Assembly: GCA_023053575.1 (NCBI GenBank) | Contig: JAKZAP010000017.1 | Coordinates: 9,245,501 to 9,309,500, forward strand | Direction of reading: 5' to 3' | Source of the DNA: Branchinecta lynchi | Lineage: Eukaryota > Arthropoda > Branchiopoda > Anostraca > Branchinectidae | Length of the DNA: 64,000 bases | Shown here: positions 33,427-44,894 of the stretch, piece by piece | Layout of the letters: every line of letters begins with the position of its first letter | Numbering within the stretch: position 1 is the stretch's first letter | Notes under the pieces: model-generated | Databases searched by the model: none | What the model saw: the letters and a program-made list of their open reading frames with translations, nothing else | Told to the model about the DNA's origin: nothing | Program-made: the position numbers and the translations under genes

Positions 33427-35644
33427 GCACTGTCAGAAGTTTCAGAACAGACAACAGACGACGACAGACAACAGAACAGACAACAACAGAACAGAAAAAT
33501 GCCCTACTGCGATTGTGACTACACTGTTAGAAGTTTCAGAACAGACAACAGACGACGACAGACAACAGAACAGACAACAGGCGACTTCTTTCTCAACAGA
33601 CAATGCTTAACAGACAACAATTCGAATGTTGTCTGTTGTGTTTGAAAACATTATGCATAACAAGCGTTGCGATCAGGAAGAGCCGAAAAATCGCCAAAAA
33701 GAATCTGCTGAATTTTCCGACCTCATGACGACAAACAACAAGACCAAAGGTTTCGATGGGATCCAAAAAATTCAATATCTGATCCAGACAACTGGGTCTT
33801 GTCTTAGCCAGATCCAGTCTTCGCCAGACTCTTTGAACATTTTTACAATTAAAATTCAGAAACAGATTAAGGCCAAATAGCTAATCACCTGAGAAAACCA
33901 AGTTCAGATTTGGATTCAGCATGTGTGTTTACCCCTATAAGTCATATCTGTTTTGACGAAAACTTCCTGCCACTTCTGCCAATTGCCCGGTTCCGGCCGA
34001 ACTCCAGAACTACTTGTCCGGCGAAAAAAGAAAGCTCAAAGACGAAATCAGGGTATCTTCTTTCCCCAGTAATGAACATCTAATCAACTTCAAATAGAAA
34101 TTTAGCTTATAACAAATTTTCCGATTCCAGCCGGATTCCGGTCGAACTATATGTCCGGGTAAAATACGATTGTCACACAGGGACTCAGCATCTCTTCTTA
34201 CCCCTAAATCGCTTGTCTAATCAACTAGAAATAAAACTTTGACTTCCAACAGTTTTCCGGTTTTGGCCGGATTCCGGACGAACTACATGTCCGGGTAGAA
34301 ACTTGTTTTCACATAAGTGTTCAGCATGTCTTCTTGCCCTAAATCGAACATCCAATCAACTCCAAATTAAACTTTTAATTTTGACAAACTTTCCGGTTTG
34401 GGCCGGATTCCGGTCGAAATACTTGTCCGTCGAGAAGATAGTTTTCACCATCGTCTTCAGCATGTCTTCCTACCCCTAAATCGAACATCTAATCAATTTC
34501 AAATAAAACTTTTACTATTAACAAACTTTCCGGTTTGGGCCGGATTCCGGGCGAAATACTTGTATATCGAGAAAATAGTTTTCACCATCGTCTTCAGCAT
34601 GTCTTCCTACCCCTAAATCGAACATCTAATCAATTTCAAATAAAACTTTTACTTTCAACAAACTTTCCGGTTTGGGCCGGATTACGGGCGAAATACTTGT
34701 CCGTCGAGAAAATAATTTTCACCATCGTCTTCAGCATGTCTTCTTACCCCTAAATCGAACATCTAATCAACTTCAAATAAAACTTTTACTTTCAACAAAC
34801 TTTCCGGTTTTGGCCGGATTCCGGGCGAAATACTTGTCCGTCGAGAAAATAATTTTCACCATCGTCTTCAGCATGTCTTCCTACCCCTAAATCGAACATC
34901 TAATCAACTTCAAATAAAACTTTTACTTTCAACAAACTTTCCGGTTTTGGACGGATTCCGGGCGAACTGCTTGTCCGATGACAAAATGGTTTTCACCATC
35001 GTGTTCAGCATGTCTTCTTACCCCATAATCGACTATCACATTAGCTGTTTCAAAATATTTTGTTTGTCCCTTAATTTCAATCCCCTCCCCCACCCCTAAA
35101 TGTAGAGCTACAAAGCCCATCTACGAACTTGACTGGTCCGACGACCCAACGAACCTTCTCACCAAGTTTCATCAAAATATCTCATTCCCTTCGAGAGTTA
35201 TCGTGCTTACAGACGGACGGACGGACGGACAGACGGACAACTTTTGCGATGTCATAGGTATCCCTCCACTTACGTTTTGGGATCCCAAAAAGTCAGTAGA
35301 TGCTTCTTTGGCTCTTCCTGGCAATGCATGTTCTGCGTAACTTCCACAAGGACATTTTTAAGTGGGGTTTTGGCAAAAGAGATGTTGATCCTTGAAACAG
35401 CCTTACCGAAGATTTGGTTAATCCTGAATCGATCAATACAATAGTTTCAAGTGTATTGTTGATGGGATTTTTAACTCTGATCAGTTTGACTACTCAACAT
35501 TTCTTAGAGTTATTTAGAGGGGAAAGCCTTTTCTCTTGCTTTGTATTATTTTAACATTTCATGTATAATGTTTTTCAACATAACAGATAACATCCCAAGT
35601 GTTGTCTGTTCCGCACTATGCGTGTTATGAAACTTCTGACAGTG
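33427..35644. mobile_element. Related terminal-repeat element carrying family A copy 3
   Basis: The same terminus (CACTGT(C/T)AGAAGTTTCA) occurs at 33427 and, after a 95-bp duplicate of the flank (CTGCGATTGTGACT), at 33522. The opposite end TTATGAAACTTCTGACAGTG is at 35625-35644. The inner borders are ACAGACAAC-rich, with a hairpin at 33611-33642 (ACAGACAACAATTCGAATGT). TA flanks the left end at 33520-33521; the right flank is TG. Family A copy 3 fills most of the interior. Confidence 0.7.
33738..35291 (-). mobile_element. Family A element, copy 3 (longest), minus strand
   Basis: Begins on the plus strand with CAAGACCAAAGGTTTCGATG and ends with ATACCTATGACATCG-type leader reversed and GGGATCCCAAAA at about 35280-35291. 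It contains about eight units near 137 bp, visible as CCGGTTT(G/T)GGCCGGATTCCG every 137 bp between 34256 and 34955. Three neighbouring 72-codon frames spaced 137 bp apart (34398, 34535, 34672) are this periodicity. The ACGGACGGACGGACAG run is at 35213-35237. Confidence 0.9.
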
Positions 35645-36063
35645 TGACGGCGACTTCTTTCTATGCCACGCAAACATCGCCCTCATTGGCAACTAAGCTT
35701 TGCTGACCTCTTGCAACGACTCTGGAATAAATGAAACTGCGCAAAATGCCTCATATATTTCAATACCTAACACAATCATCACAATTCACCTTCCATTAAG
35801 TAGCGACATGTCATTTCCACGGTTATTTACCCCCCACCCTTTGTGAAAGATCGAAGCATATTTTCCCTGCTAGAAATATAGACCACGCGACAAACTTATT
35901 AGGTACCATCATCCATTTTCCTTCTGCTCCCGTGAAGACAAAGAGCTGTTTCCTACAGGGGAAGGCAACTCCCATATTTTGGCGTGAAGTCACCAAAAAA
36001 ACAATATACGGAACTAACCGAGGGAAAGCAATCGGCAAGCTTAGGCTGAGGCTGATTGAGAGC
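35645..36063. other. Unrecognised stretch
   Basis: Begins GTGACGGCGACTTCTTTCTA, which resembles GGCGACTTCTTTCTCAAC at 33581. Otherwise nothing was recognised. Confidence 0.4.
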
Positions 36064-36089
36064 CTATGCTAAACTGGAGGTGCTAATCA

Positions 36090-36531
36090 CTGAGTCTCTT
36101 ACCTCGCAACCCACCCTGGTTCTTTCGCATGCCCTTTCTATCACCTTCCGACGATTTCTCCAGGTTGGTACCCTTTCTGAAGCTGGGTAGACTTCAACTG
36201 GTCTTACAGGGTTACGCCAACCAGAGATGTTACTAGCCAAAATGTTTTCGGGGGGGGGGGGGGGGGGGGTAGGGGGCAAGGCTCCCACAAAAATAAAATT
36301 TCATAAAAACCGACTGTTTTCATGAAAATAATCAACTATTTTGGCAAAAATCCTGGCGCTTCGCGCCGACTCGGTCATTTTGTATGGACTGGCCAAAAAC
36401 ATTTTTTTTTTGGGGGGGGGAGGGATGTTACGCCCTGTCGCCAACTAACCCCCGCCCAAAACCAACCGGTCGACACTCGAAGCGAGACCCGAACCAGCGC
36501 CCCTGCGCCTGGGAGTCCAGCATACTAGCCA
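36090..36531 (-). mobile_element. tRNA-like SINE split by a hAT MITE
   Basis: On the minus strand the head TGGCTAGTATGCTGGACTCC (from 36531) resembles a tRNA 5' half with an A-box-like site, and CTGGTTCGGGTC (36488-36499) is B-box-like. Then come TTGGTTTTGGGCGGGGGTTA and, beyond the inserted MITE, GTAACCCTGTAAGACC and CTACCCAGCTTCAGAAAGGG. A second copy of this SINE lies at 54.27 kb. Confidence 0.75.
36222..36437. mobile_element. 216-bp hAT-like MITE with 8-bp target duplication
   Basis: Left end CAGAGATGTTACTAG and right end GGATGTTACGCCCTG are flanked by ACGCCAAC (36214-36221) and TCGCCAAC (36438-36445), seven of eight identical. The interior has 20 G (36250-36269), then ACTGTTTTCATGAAAATAAT and GCGCTTCGCGCCGACTCGGT, shared with the element at 47.56 kb. 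It interrupts the SINE. Confidence 0.85.
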
Positions 36532-36539
36532 TGACAAAT

Positions 36540-37820
36540 TGCAGAGCCAATAAGGTAGAACGGAAGAGGCATTCGCATTTAATATAGACAACCCACTATC
36601 AAGCAGTGTTGCCACTTTTCTCTGACGGAACCTGTGAGATTCGGCAACAATACTCATGACATTCTGGCGTCTACAAAATTCGGTCCTTTTTTCACTTTTC
36701 GGTCAAAAACTCGTGGATTCTGAGGATTCTAGTTTACCATTATAACAGGAGCTAATTTTCGTAAAACGAAGAAATCGTTTTTCCGAAAAGAGTTGCCTTG
36801 AGAGGGGCCAAAATACTTTGAAATCGCATTTTTGTGACATTTTCGTCATAATGCAATCTTCTGTGACAAACTTTTACAGCCGTGAATCGAAAACCTATGA
36901 GAAATCGCAGAATTCCGCGACCAGCTAGGCACCGGTTCAAGACGGTTGTTCAGACCAGTAACTGTCGCAACCATTGGAGGAACTTGTGACGCGATACGGA
37001 ATTACATGACAGAGCGCTGTCAAAGTAGCTCCAAGCCGAAAAATCGAAGAGAAAGAGATATCCATAAATAAAAGTGAAAATTAAAGTTAAATACTTGGCA
37101 GTGTTTATTATCTCAATCTCAATCATCTGTTTTTTCGATGTTATAACATTTCTTTTTAAAAATTCACAATATTTAGAACAGTCGTGTCCGCTAAGCTCAG
37201 TAAAAACTATCAATTTATCTGAATAATTAACGATCGGCAACAAAGTTGCTTTGAAGGGTCAATTCGGTGTTTTCGTTAGTGAAAATATTAGCTGATGTTA
37301 GGATTTTGCAGAAAAAAAGGTGCACTTATTTTCACAATTACCATTACTGTCGACTGGTAACGATTTCTTACCCATTTTCCGCCATTTAATTAAATCCTTT
37401 AAATGCGTCTGGACAAGATATCTGAAAGGTCTTCCAAACAAATAAAAACAGCTATTCGGAAATAGCGTAACAATGGACCGGCGAATCTTCATTCGGTTTT
37501 CAGGATTGTGTTAGTGAATATGCGATTCTTAGAATTTCAAAGGTTCACGGTCTACTGGACATGTTTCGAGTTTAGATGAGTAAGACAGAACAGATACTAA
37601 CTTTCGAAACTCAAGAAAATTCAAACGCCCAGTTGCCCGTAGACCTTTTCATAGCTGCTTTTCACTTAGTTTCAACTGTGTCAAGTTTCAACAAAGCGAA
37701 CATGCATCAACTGCAAGAAAAAAATAATACAAAACCTAATAAAAAAGAAAAAAAGAAAATAAAATACAAAAATAAAAATAAATAAAAAATAAGACAAAAA
37801 TAATACAAAACCTAATAAAA
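36540..37820. other. Unrecognised stretch
   Basis: No gene or repeat family recognised. 37560-37785 has a 69-codon frame that turns into a lysine/asparagine-rich low-complexity run. Confidence 0.4.
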
Positions 37821-37825
37821 AATTA

Positions 37826-37915
37826 TACAAAACCTGTGGCTGTTAGACCATACTCATCGTCGAAGATGAGGGATTCGCAACTTTTGCTAGTTGGTGTACC
37901 TATTAGTAGCAGTAG
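37826..37915 (+). mobile_element. Family D unit fragment
   Basis: GGCTGTTAGACCATACTCAT, CGAAGATGAGGGATTCG and CAACTTTTGCTAGTTGGTGT match the family D unit at 39.5 and 57-59 kb. Only about 90 bp is present. Confidence 0.7.
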
Positions 37916-38136
37916 AACAATTGTATTGAAGATAAACGTTTTATTTTCAATAGCACAACAAAAGCGGGGCTTGCGAGGGCGTGCTTACTTGAAAGAAAAA
38001 AAAGAAGAGAAGAGAGAATATGGAGAATGAGACCATGTACCGATACCAAAACAAAACAAAAACATTAATGAAAAACATTACCCTTACGTGAGAAACAACA
38101 AAACACAAAACACGAAAATTAACAAATCTTATAGAA

Positions 38137-39103
38137 ACAAGACCAAAGGTTTCGATGGGATCTCACAAATTCAAAATCTAATCCCGATAATGGGTCTTGT
38201 CTTAGCCAGATCCAGTCATCGCAAGACTCCTTGAACATTTTTACAATTAAAATTCAGAAACAGATTAAGGCGAAATAGCTAATAATATGAGAAAACCAAG
38301 TTTAGATATGAATTCAGCATGTGTGTTTACCCCAAAGTCACATCTGTTTTGACGAAAACTTCCTGTCACTTCTGCCGATTTCCCGGTTTCGGCCGAACTC
38401 CAGAACTACTTGTCCGGCGAAAAAAGAAAGCTGAAAAACAAACTCAGGGTATCTTCTTTCCCCATTTGAACATCTAATCAACTTCAAATAAAAATTTAAC
38501 TTATAACAAATTTTCCGACTCCAGCCGGATTCCAGTCGAACTGTATGTCCGGGTAATATATGATTGTCACACACAAATTCAGCATCTCTTCTTACCCCTA
38601 AATCGGTTATCTAATCAACTAGAAACAAAACTTGTAACTTCTAACAATTTTACGGTTTTGGCCGGATTCCGGGCGAACTACATGTCCGGGTAGAAAATTG
38701 TTTTCACATAAGTTTTCAGCATGTCTTCTTGCCCTAAATAACATCTAATCAACTCGAAATAAAACTTTTAATTTTAACAGACTTTCCGGTTTCGGCCGGA
38801 TTCCGGGCGAACTACTTGTCCGTCGAATGGTTTTCACCATCGTCTTCAGCATGTCTTCCTACTTCTAAATCGAACATCTAGTCAACTTCAAATAAAACTT
38901 TTACTTTTAACAAACTTTCCGGTTTTGGCCGGATACCACCCCTAAATGTAGGGCTACAAAGCCCACCTACGAACTCGACTGGTCCGACGACCCAACGAAT
39001 CCTCACACCAAGTTTCATCAAAATATCTCATTCCCTTCGAGAGTTATCGTGCTTACAGACGGACGGACAGACGGGCAACTTTTGCGATTTGGGATCCCAA
39101 AAA
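38137..39103 (-). mobile_element. Family A element, copy 4, minus strand
   Basis: Starts CAAGACCAAAGGTTTCGATG and ends GGGATCCCAAAA at 39103. About four to five core units. The leader before the CCGT run has lost CATAGGTATCCCTCCACTTA, so GCGATTTGGGATCCC is joined directly. Confidence 0.85.
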
Positions 39104-39116
39104 CAAACCTGAATTT

Positions 39117-39316
39117 TTTTTTTATTTAATCAGTTTCCAAGGTATACCTGCCTAGCAACTCCATACATAAATCAGACTTAAATTGGTTAAAACTACCTAT
39201 TTCCTTATTACCTTTACTTAGTTTATTCCACAGCTTGGAAGCTCTGTAAATGGTGGAGAAGGAAGACCTACTTGTAACTAGCCGAGGAACCTCAATATTT
39301 CCTAGCATCCGAGTTT
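39117..39316 (-). mobile_element. LINE C-terminal fragment with A-rich tail, minus strand
   Basis: Minus-strand frame 39126-39308 reads GNIEVPRLVTSRSSFSTIYR, then ASKLWNKLS and FNQFKSDLCMELL, the usual LINE ORF2 C-terminal pattern (KLWN.L, then FK..L). After the stop comes TTAAATAAAAAAAAAA toward 39117. A (TAA)9-like run (39317-39343) bounds it on the other side. Confidence 0.7.
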
Positions 39317-39343
39317 TAATAATAATAATAATAATAATAATAT
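39317..39343. repeat. (TAA)n microsatellite
   Basis: An uninterrupted ATAATAATAATAATAATAAT-type run of about 27 bp. Confidence 0.9.
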
Positions 39344-39399
39344 AATTGCAATAATAAGGCTTTCGCCTCTATAATAGTATTGTGTTGATGAACATCTCA

Positions 39400-40137
39400 G
39401 GTCTCACAAAATTACTTGTTTCCGGTGTATTTGGTGGTAAGAACAATTTTGTTCCCCATATTAAGACATTTGGGACTTGTAAGCAACAATCGGCTGTTGA
39501 CTATAATTATCTTCGGCGATGAGGTGTTGCAACTTTTGCTAGTTGGTGTACCTATTATTTGTTTCGAGTGTATTTGATATCTATCACGGGGAGAGGGATT
39601 TTAACGTACAAATCGGTGCTAAAAATATGTGCAAATTGGTGCACATTTTAGTCGATCTCTATAAATATGAGAGTAACAAAATTCCTCCATGGTCTATCAC
39701 TATAACCTAGAATTAAGTGTTTACGCAACGGGCACAAATCATAATTAATGAGTTATTTTAATAATTTATAGTGTGTTATTTAGATCATAAAAATTACGAA
39801 CAGCTTTATAATACCAACTAGATTATATAAGATAACTCACGATGTCTACGATTGAAAAGGATAAAGTTCAACTGGCTGCAAAGTCAATTTAGTCCCTTCT
39901 TCCGATATTCATTTGTGTTGTTTTTTCAACGCTGAGGTCATGGGTCTTGGTCATGGGATTACCGATTGTGTTCTTCTTGGAACATACCGTTTTGAAAGCT
40001 TAGACGGGTTGACAGCTTCAGCATTCAACCGATAGCGAAGAAACAAAACAAAAATGTTGCTTTCGCAAAACGTTGGTCGGCAAAGCCGAACAAAGGTTGC
40101 CACAACAATTCACATTGCCCAGGCAACGTAGATCTAG
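39400..40137 (+). mobile_element. Family D element, copy 3 (5'-truncated)
   Basis: One unit (TTGTAAGCAACAATCGGCTG, CTTCGGCGATGAGG) and the 3' region: GCGAAGAAACAAAAC, a decayed subterminal repeat, GGCAAAGCCGAACAAAGGTT, ATTGCCCAGGCAACGT and CTAG at 40134-40137, then TT. Near 39896-39915 it carries the uninterrupted site that is occupied by family B in copy 1. Confidence 0.8.
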
Positions 40138-41690
40138 TTAATTTTCACTCAGTTCCTTCTTAGTAAAAATTCGTGAATATTAAGTAGAAGGTTTTTAAGG
40201 TAGTAGAACGAACAAATAGTAGACTACATCTTATACAGATGAAGGCAGCCACAACCTAATTTAAAATGTTTATGATCACTTAACCCTAATTAATCAAAAA
40301 CAAACAAAAAATTTGGCCACCATGGTGGCCAAAACGCCACCATGGCTTTAAGCGCGAATGAAAACGAAACACACTGATTAACACGAGGTCAGAGGCTCTA
40401 TTTGCTACGCCCCCGCCCCCATCTCCGCCAACGACCTCCTCGAAAGCTACCGAATTGTAATCTAGCTTATTAGCAAGGGACGCCAAGGCTGTCGCGATTT
40501 TCTCATGCGTGCTAACGAAGCAAAGGGGAATCGCTTCAAGTCGCATTGCGGGAAAGTTCCCACTACGAAACGCTCTGCTTTCCCGGAAACGGGGAGGGAC
40601 TACAAAATCCACAAAACAGGCCTTATACCATTTCACCACTCCAAGCGGATGTGTCTCCGGTTGTCCTCCCTTGCCTCATTATCAACACTCATAACACAGA
40701 GATAAAACAATAGATCCATGGATAATGAACTGAAAAAATAATTTCTCAAACTGATTGTGTTGTATAATTCTTATGCGATATATTTATATAATAAAACCAC
40801 ACATTTATCCTAGCAGAGTCTAAGTTAAACGTTGAAGGTGTTGATCATTAGACTAATACACAAACCGCATAGTGGCTGAGAACTGGAATACGGAGAATTG
40901 CTAACCATCAAGAAAGAATACTCTGGTTCTTGCGAGGATAGAAACAAAACTGAAACAGACGGCCTAGCTGAACCCGATGACAAAGAGTCTAAACAGCATC
41001 CTTTCACCGAATCTCTTTTCTCGACCGCACAAATTTACTTTTCGAATTTTGGCGTTCGGCAAAGAACTCCCTTAGCAAACGAAGGCTTAAAAAAAGATAA
41101 CTGTCTTGGACCAAGAAGTATATAGAAGAAAAACTGAAAAAATCTGTTTCTACAATTGTCTACAATTACTTCGTGATCGACGACCAGTTTCCGAGATTAT
41201 CAAACCAAGCGTTCAGCAATATTAAACTGGTTATCAGAGAAATATCAGCTTAACGATTCATCAGTCTACAGCACGTCCATCTAGCTTCCTTACTCCCTCC
41301 GAAAACGAGCACGCAGCTCCTCACACGCCCCTGGAACGCTCAACGAAGGAGAAGAAGAAGCAATCCAAGACTTCTGACCAGTTGAGGAGGAAGCGGAGAA
41401 AAGCGACACAGAAGCCGAGCTAGGTCGATAATTTCAAGGCGAGGCTAAGGAGACGGAAAAGAGCACTAGGATCAATCAAAGCGAACCAAAGAAAATAAAT
41501 CACAAGCCAGTGTTTCAAATAACCTTTAAAAATAGCAAACACCAAGCCCGAAAACTTCTCAAGTAAAACTCAACGGAACTATCACAGCGCGACGACGACT
41601 TCAGAAACTGCCAACTTGTAGTCCGCAAAATCTTCAAAGAGGAAAGAGCAGATACCGATATCGGTAACGTTTCGAACCCGAGCCGAGCTA
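40138..41690. other. Unrecognised stretch
   Basis: Frames up to 117 codons, none with a firm motif. Near 41330-41430 one reading (STKEKKKQSKTSDQLRRKRR) is strongly basic and resembles low-complexity parts of LINE ORF1 proteins, but its frame is short. Confidence 0.35.
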
Positions 41691-42440
41691 ACAGTGGGTT
41701 CGGCTAAAAGAAGGAACGGAACGGAACAACATGGTTAAGGCAGAAGAAGTATTAAAAAGAGGAATGTGCACTAGGAAAGAAAACGGCATAGTAAAAAGAG
41801 GAACGCTGCAACATGATGTAAGCATACTGGAAACAGGAACGATTGAAAAGGAGCAACGATGGCGGAAAGGAGGCGGGGCCTAGTGACATCGTGTTCCGTT
41901 ACTTCTTTTCGTTGATCCAGCAGGACTGCACGAACAGACCCCTGTTCTGGCACAGCACACTGCGGCTCAGTACTTTTTACAGTAACTGTTTTGCAGTGAA
42001 TAAATTTTTGGCGAGTTTTTGCACGGAAAAAGATTTGCACTAGGCCCTTCGTCATTTCTCGCACGTGCCTGCTGGATCAGTTGAAAGAACAAACAGAACG
42101 CGTCATCCCCCGGAGAAGACCCCCTTTTTTTAATGTTTCCTCTCGGTGCTTAGGACGCGGTTCTTTTTTCTAGTAAACATTCCTCTTTTTGTTACTCCTT
42201 CCACCTGCATCATACCATACCATTCCATTCCTTCTTTTTGTTGAACCCGGTGCTAGATGCATGTCCCCTCACAGGAGCTTAAAAAGAGGAAAGGAACGGT
42301 GCACGTTTTCACCTTCTAGTAGATGTTCCTCCTGCCGCAGCTTTCCACATTTTACCATGCCTATCCCTTTTTTAGTAATCTTTCTCGTTTTTAGCAAGCT
42401 TTCTGTTTTTTATTCGTCTTTCTATTTGTAGCACGCCTAC
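41690..42440. repeat. Field of the AAAAAGAGGAA(C/T)G motif, inverted arrangement
   Basis: TATTAAAAAGAGGAATG (41750) and TAGTAAAAAGAGGAACG (41789) lie on the plus strand at the left. Their reverse complements, such as CATTCCTCTTTTTGTTAC (42178-42195) and CCTTTCCTCTTTTTAAG-type sequence near 42270 (minus reading), lie at the right. Spacing is 30-45 bp with strong decay. No protein supported. Confidence 0.55.
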
Positions 42441-42955
42441 CTTTCCTTTCTCACTTTAGTTGATCCCGTTTCTATGACGGAGTCGTAGTAGAAATCACAG
42501 TTACATGCATAATACATTTTCTGAAAAATAATGATTTCTGACATCGTTCTCCGGGTTCTACTTTCTCCGGATTCTACTTTCAACCTGAACAAAAACATGT
42601 TTCAAACCTATTTTGTTAACACGCCATGACTACTGACAGTAGCTACTGATTCCGAGGAGTTCGGAGAAACGTATAAGGAAAGCCGGTTCTAAATGAGATA
42701 CTGACTATAAATATAAACATTATTTCTTTTTTTCTTTTTTTTTTTCAAACCTGGGAGCTTTGTTGGCCGATCTTCCTACTTCCACTTCTTCCATGCTTGA
42801 ATCGATTGGACCTCGTCCGGGTAGTTCTCGGGCCAGAATAGTAATATATTCCGACCCGAGACCAACTCGGCCGAGGTGGTTTAGTATACGGGGAGAAGGA
42901 AGCCCGTGAGAACCCCTTCCTTCCAGTCTCTCCCACTATTAATCACCGTCCTTCC
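42441..42955. other. Unrecognised stretch
   Basis: A 63-codon minus-strand frame (42745-42936) has no motif that I recognise. A polypyrimidine run is at 42725-42745. Confidence 0.35.
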
Positions 42956-42959
42956 GGCA

Positions 42960-43135
42960 CACTTGTATATTTAGTATTCTTTGGCCAGATTGTTTTGTTT
43001 GTAGTGTTACGTGTTTAGTACTCTTTGGCCAGATTTTTTTTTTTTTTTGTAGTATTACGTGTTCGGCCAACTTGTTTGTATTTATTTCATTTTATACTCT
43101 CTGATCTTGGAGGTCAATAAAATATTTGAGTTTGA
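42960..43135 (+). mobile_element. LINE-type 3' UTR with AATAAA
   Basis: A 45-bp block (TTTAGTATTCTTTGGCCAGA) is doubled, then CTCTGATCTTGGAGGTCAAT and AAAATATTTGAGTTTG. GG.TAATAAA-type ends recur at the LINE tails of this window. No coding sequence attached. Confidence 0.45.
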
Positions 43136-43184
43136 ATTCAGCGTCATGGTTTTTACCTTATTTTTTTTTAACCCGCCAAGAGGA

Positions 43185-44260
43185 AACAAGACCAAAGGTT
43201 TCGATGGCATCCCAAAAATGTAATATTTACAGACAATTGGGTCTTGTAGAGGTCCAATGGTAATCATCTGAGAAGAAGAAGTTCAAATATGGATTCAGTA
43301 TGTGAGTTTACCCCTATAGCCTGCGTCATGTCTATTTTGACGAAAGTTCCTGCTTTACTTCTGCCAAATTTCCGGTTTCAGCCGGATTCCGGGCGAACTA
43401 CTTGTCTTGCAAAAAACTGAAGTTCAAAAACAGATTCAGCGCATTTTCTTACCCATATGTCGAACCTCTAATCAACTTCAGATAAAACTTCAACTTTTAA
43501 CATATTTTTCGATTTCAGCAGGATTCGTGGTGAACTACGTGTATATGTGTATCTAATGATTGTCATACACGAATTCAGCATGTCTTCTCACCCCTAAATC
43601 GAACACCTAATGACATTCATATCAAACTTTTACTTTTAACAAATTTTCCGGTTATGGCCGGATTCCGGGCGATCTACTTGTCCGGCGACAAAATAATTTT
43701 CATATTCAGATTCAGCATGTTTCACTATCCTTAAATCGAACCTATAATCAACTTCAGATTAACCTTTTATTTTTGACAAACTTTCCGGTTTAGGCCGGAT
43801 TCCGGGCGATCTACTGTCCGACGAGAAAACCATTTTCGTATTCTGATTCAGCATGTCTCCTTATCGCCATATCGGATATCTAATCAAATTCAGATAAAAC
43901 TTTTCCTTTTGACAAGCTTTTCGGCTTAAGCCGGATTTCAGGTGAACTACTTGTCCGGCGAGAAAATGATTTTCATATTCGTGTTCAGAATGTCATCTTA
44001 CCCCGTAATCAACTATCTCATTAGCTTTTAAAGAATATTTTTTTCGCCCCTTAATTTGAAACCCCTCTCCCTCCCCTAAATATGCAGCTAACGGACCCAT
44101 CTATGAATTCAACCTTTCCCTTGACTCGAAGAGTCCACACACCAAGTTTCTTAAAAATATCTCATTCCCTTCGAGAGTTATCGTGCTGACAGACGGATGG
44201 ACGGACAACTTCTGCGATGTCATAGGTATCCCTCCACTTACGTTTTGGGATCCCGAAAAC
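43185..44260 (-). mobile_element. Family A element, copy 5, minus strand
   Basis: Starts CAAGACCAAAGGTTTCGATG and ends ATACCTATGACATC-type leader reversed with GGGATCCCGAAAA. About six core units (CCGGATTCCGGGCGA(A/T)CTAC). It adjoins the LINE-type tail at 43.1 kb. Confidence 0.85.
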
Positions 44261-44429
44261 AGAGGAGTACACAAACGAAAAACAAAATGAAACAAAACAC
44301 TAAACTGCCGCAAAAAAGGGACCTTGCGGATATTGATTATTTTTTCACAGGCCTGAAAGTTTAAAGTTAATTCCGAAAGTGTATCTTTAAAATGATAATT
44401 AAGAAGAGAAATGAACAAGCGGCTGCTGA

Positions 44430-44695
44430 CTCATTTGTTTAGCGCGATCAAATATGATACGCAGTCAGCTTGGGGCTGAAGAAATTTCAGAGCTATGACA
44501 TGAAGACAGGTATCCATATTAGCTGGTGAGAAAGGACAATCCATATATGATCTCAGTCTAATTTTCTAACTTGATCCTGAAGAGGACCCTTGCCAAGAAG
44601 GGCCGAAATATCGCTGAAATAGATCTCCTCAGACATTTTTGCAGAATCAAATATGATTTGCAGTTAGCTTGGGCTGAAGGAATATTTATGGTCCT
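44430..44695 (+). repeat. Family K copies (partial, then full)
   Basis: First a 3' part at 44440-44490 (GATCAAATATGATACGCAGT, CAGCTTGGGGCTGAAG). Then a fuller copy from 44572: TCCTGAAGAGGACCCTTGCC, AAGAAGGGCCGAAATATCGC, TCAAATATGATTTGCAG, AGCTTGGGCTGAAGGAATAT. The hammerhead-like core is intact in the second. Confidence 0.8.
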
Positions 44696-44894
44696 TTATC
44701 TGCGAACTTTTCGGAGACGCTGTTTTCGTTGAACAAAAAACACGATTCCAAACTTTTTTTTTTACAAGCCATGAATAAAACTGACTGCGATACAAGTTTG
44801 GTCGGCAACAAACAAGCCACTAAAGTCAAAAGTTCCGGACTAAGAGTTATTCCGGATTACGGGCAGTCTGGAGATACATAAAAAGAAAGAAAGA

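Noticed and set aside
34398..34890. Three similar 72-codon frames spaced 137 bp apart
   Set aside because: They are the family A tandem unit read in the antisense direction. The repeat period, and not a protein, explains the similarity.
41270..41430. Basic peptide STKEKKKQSKTSDQLRRKRR as LINE ORF1
   Set aside because: Too short and low-complexity, with no zinc knuckle or coiled coil attached.
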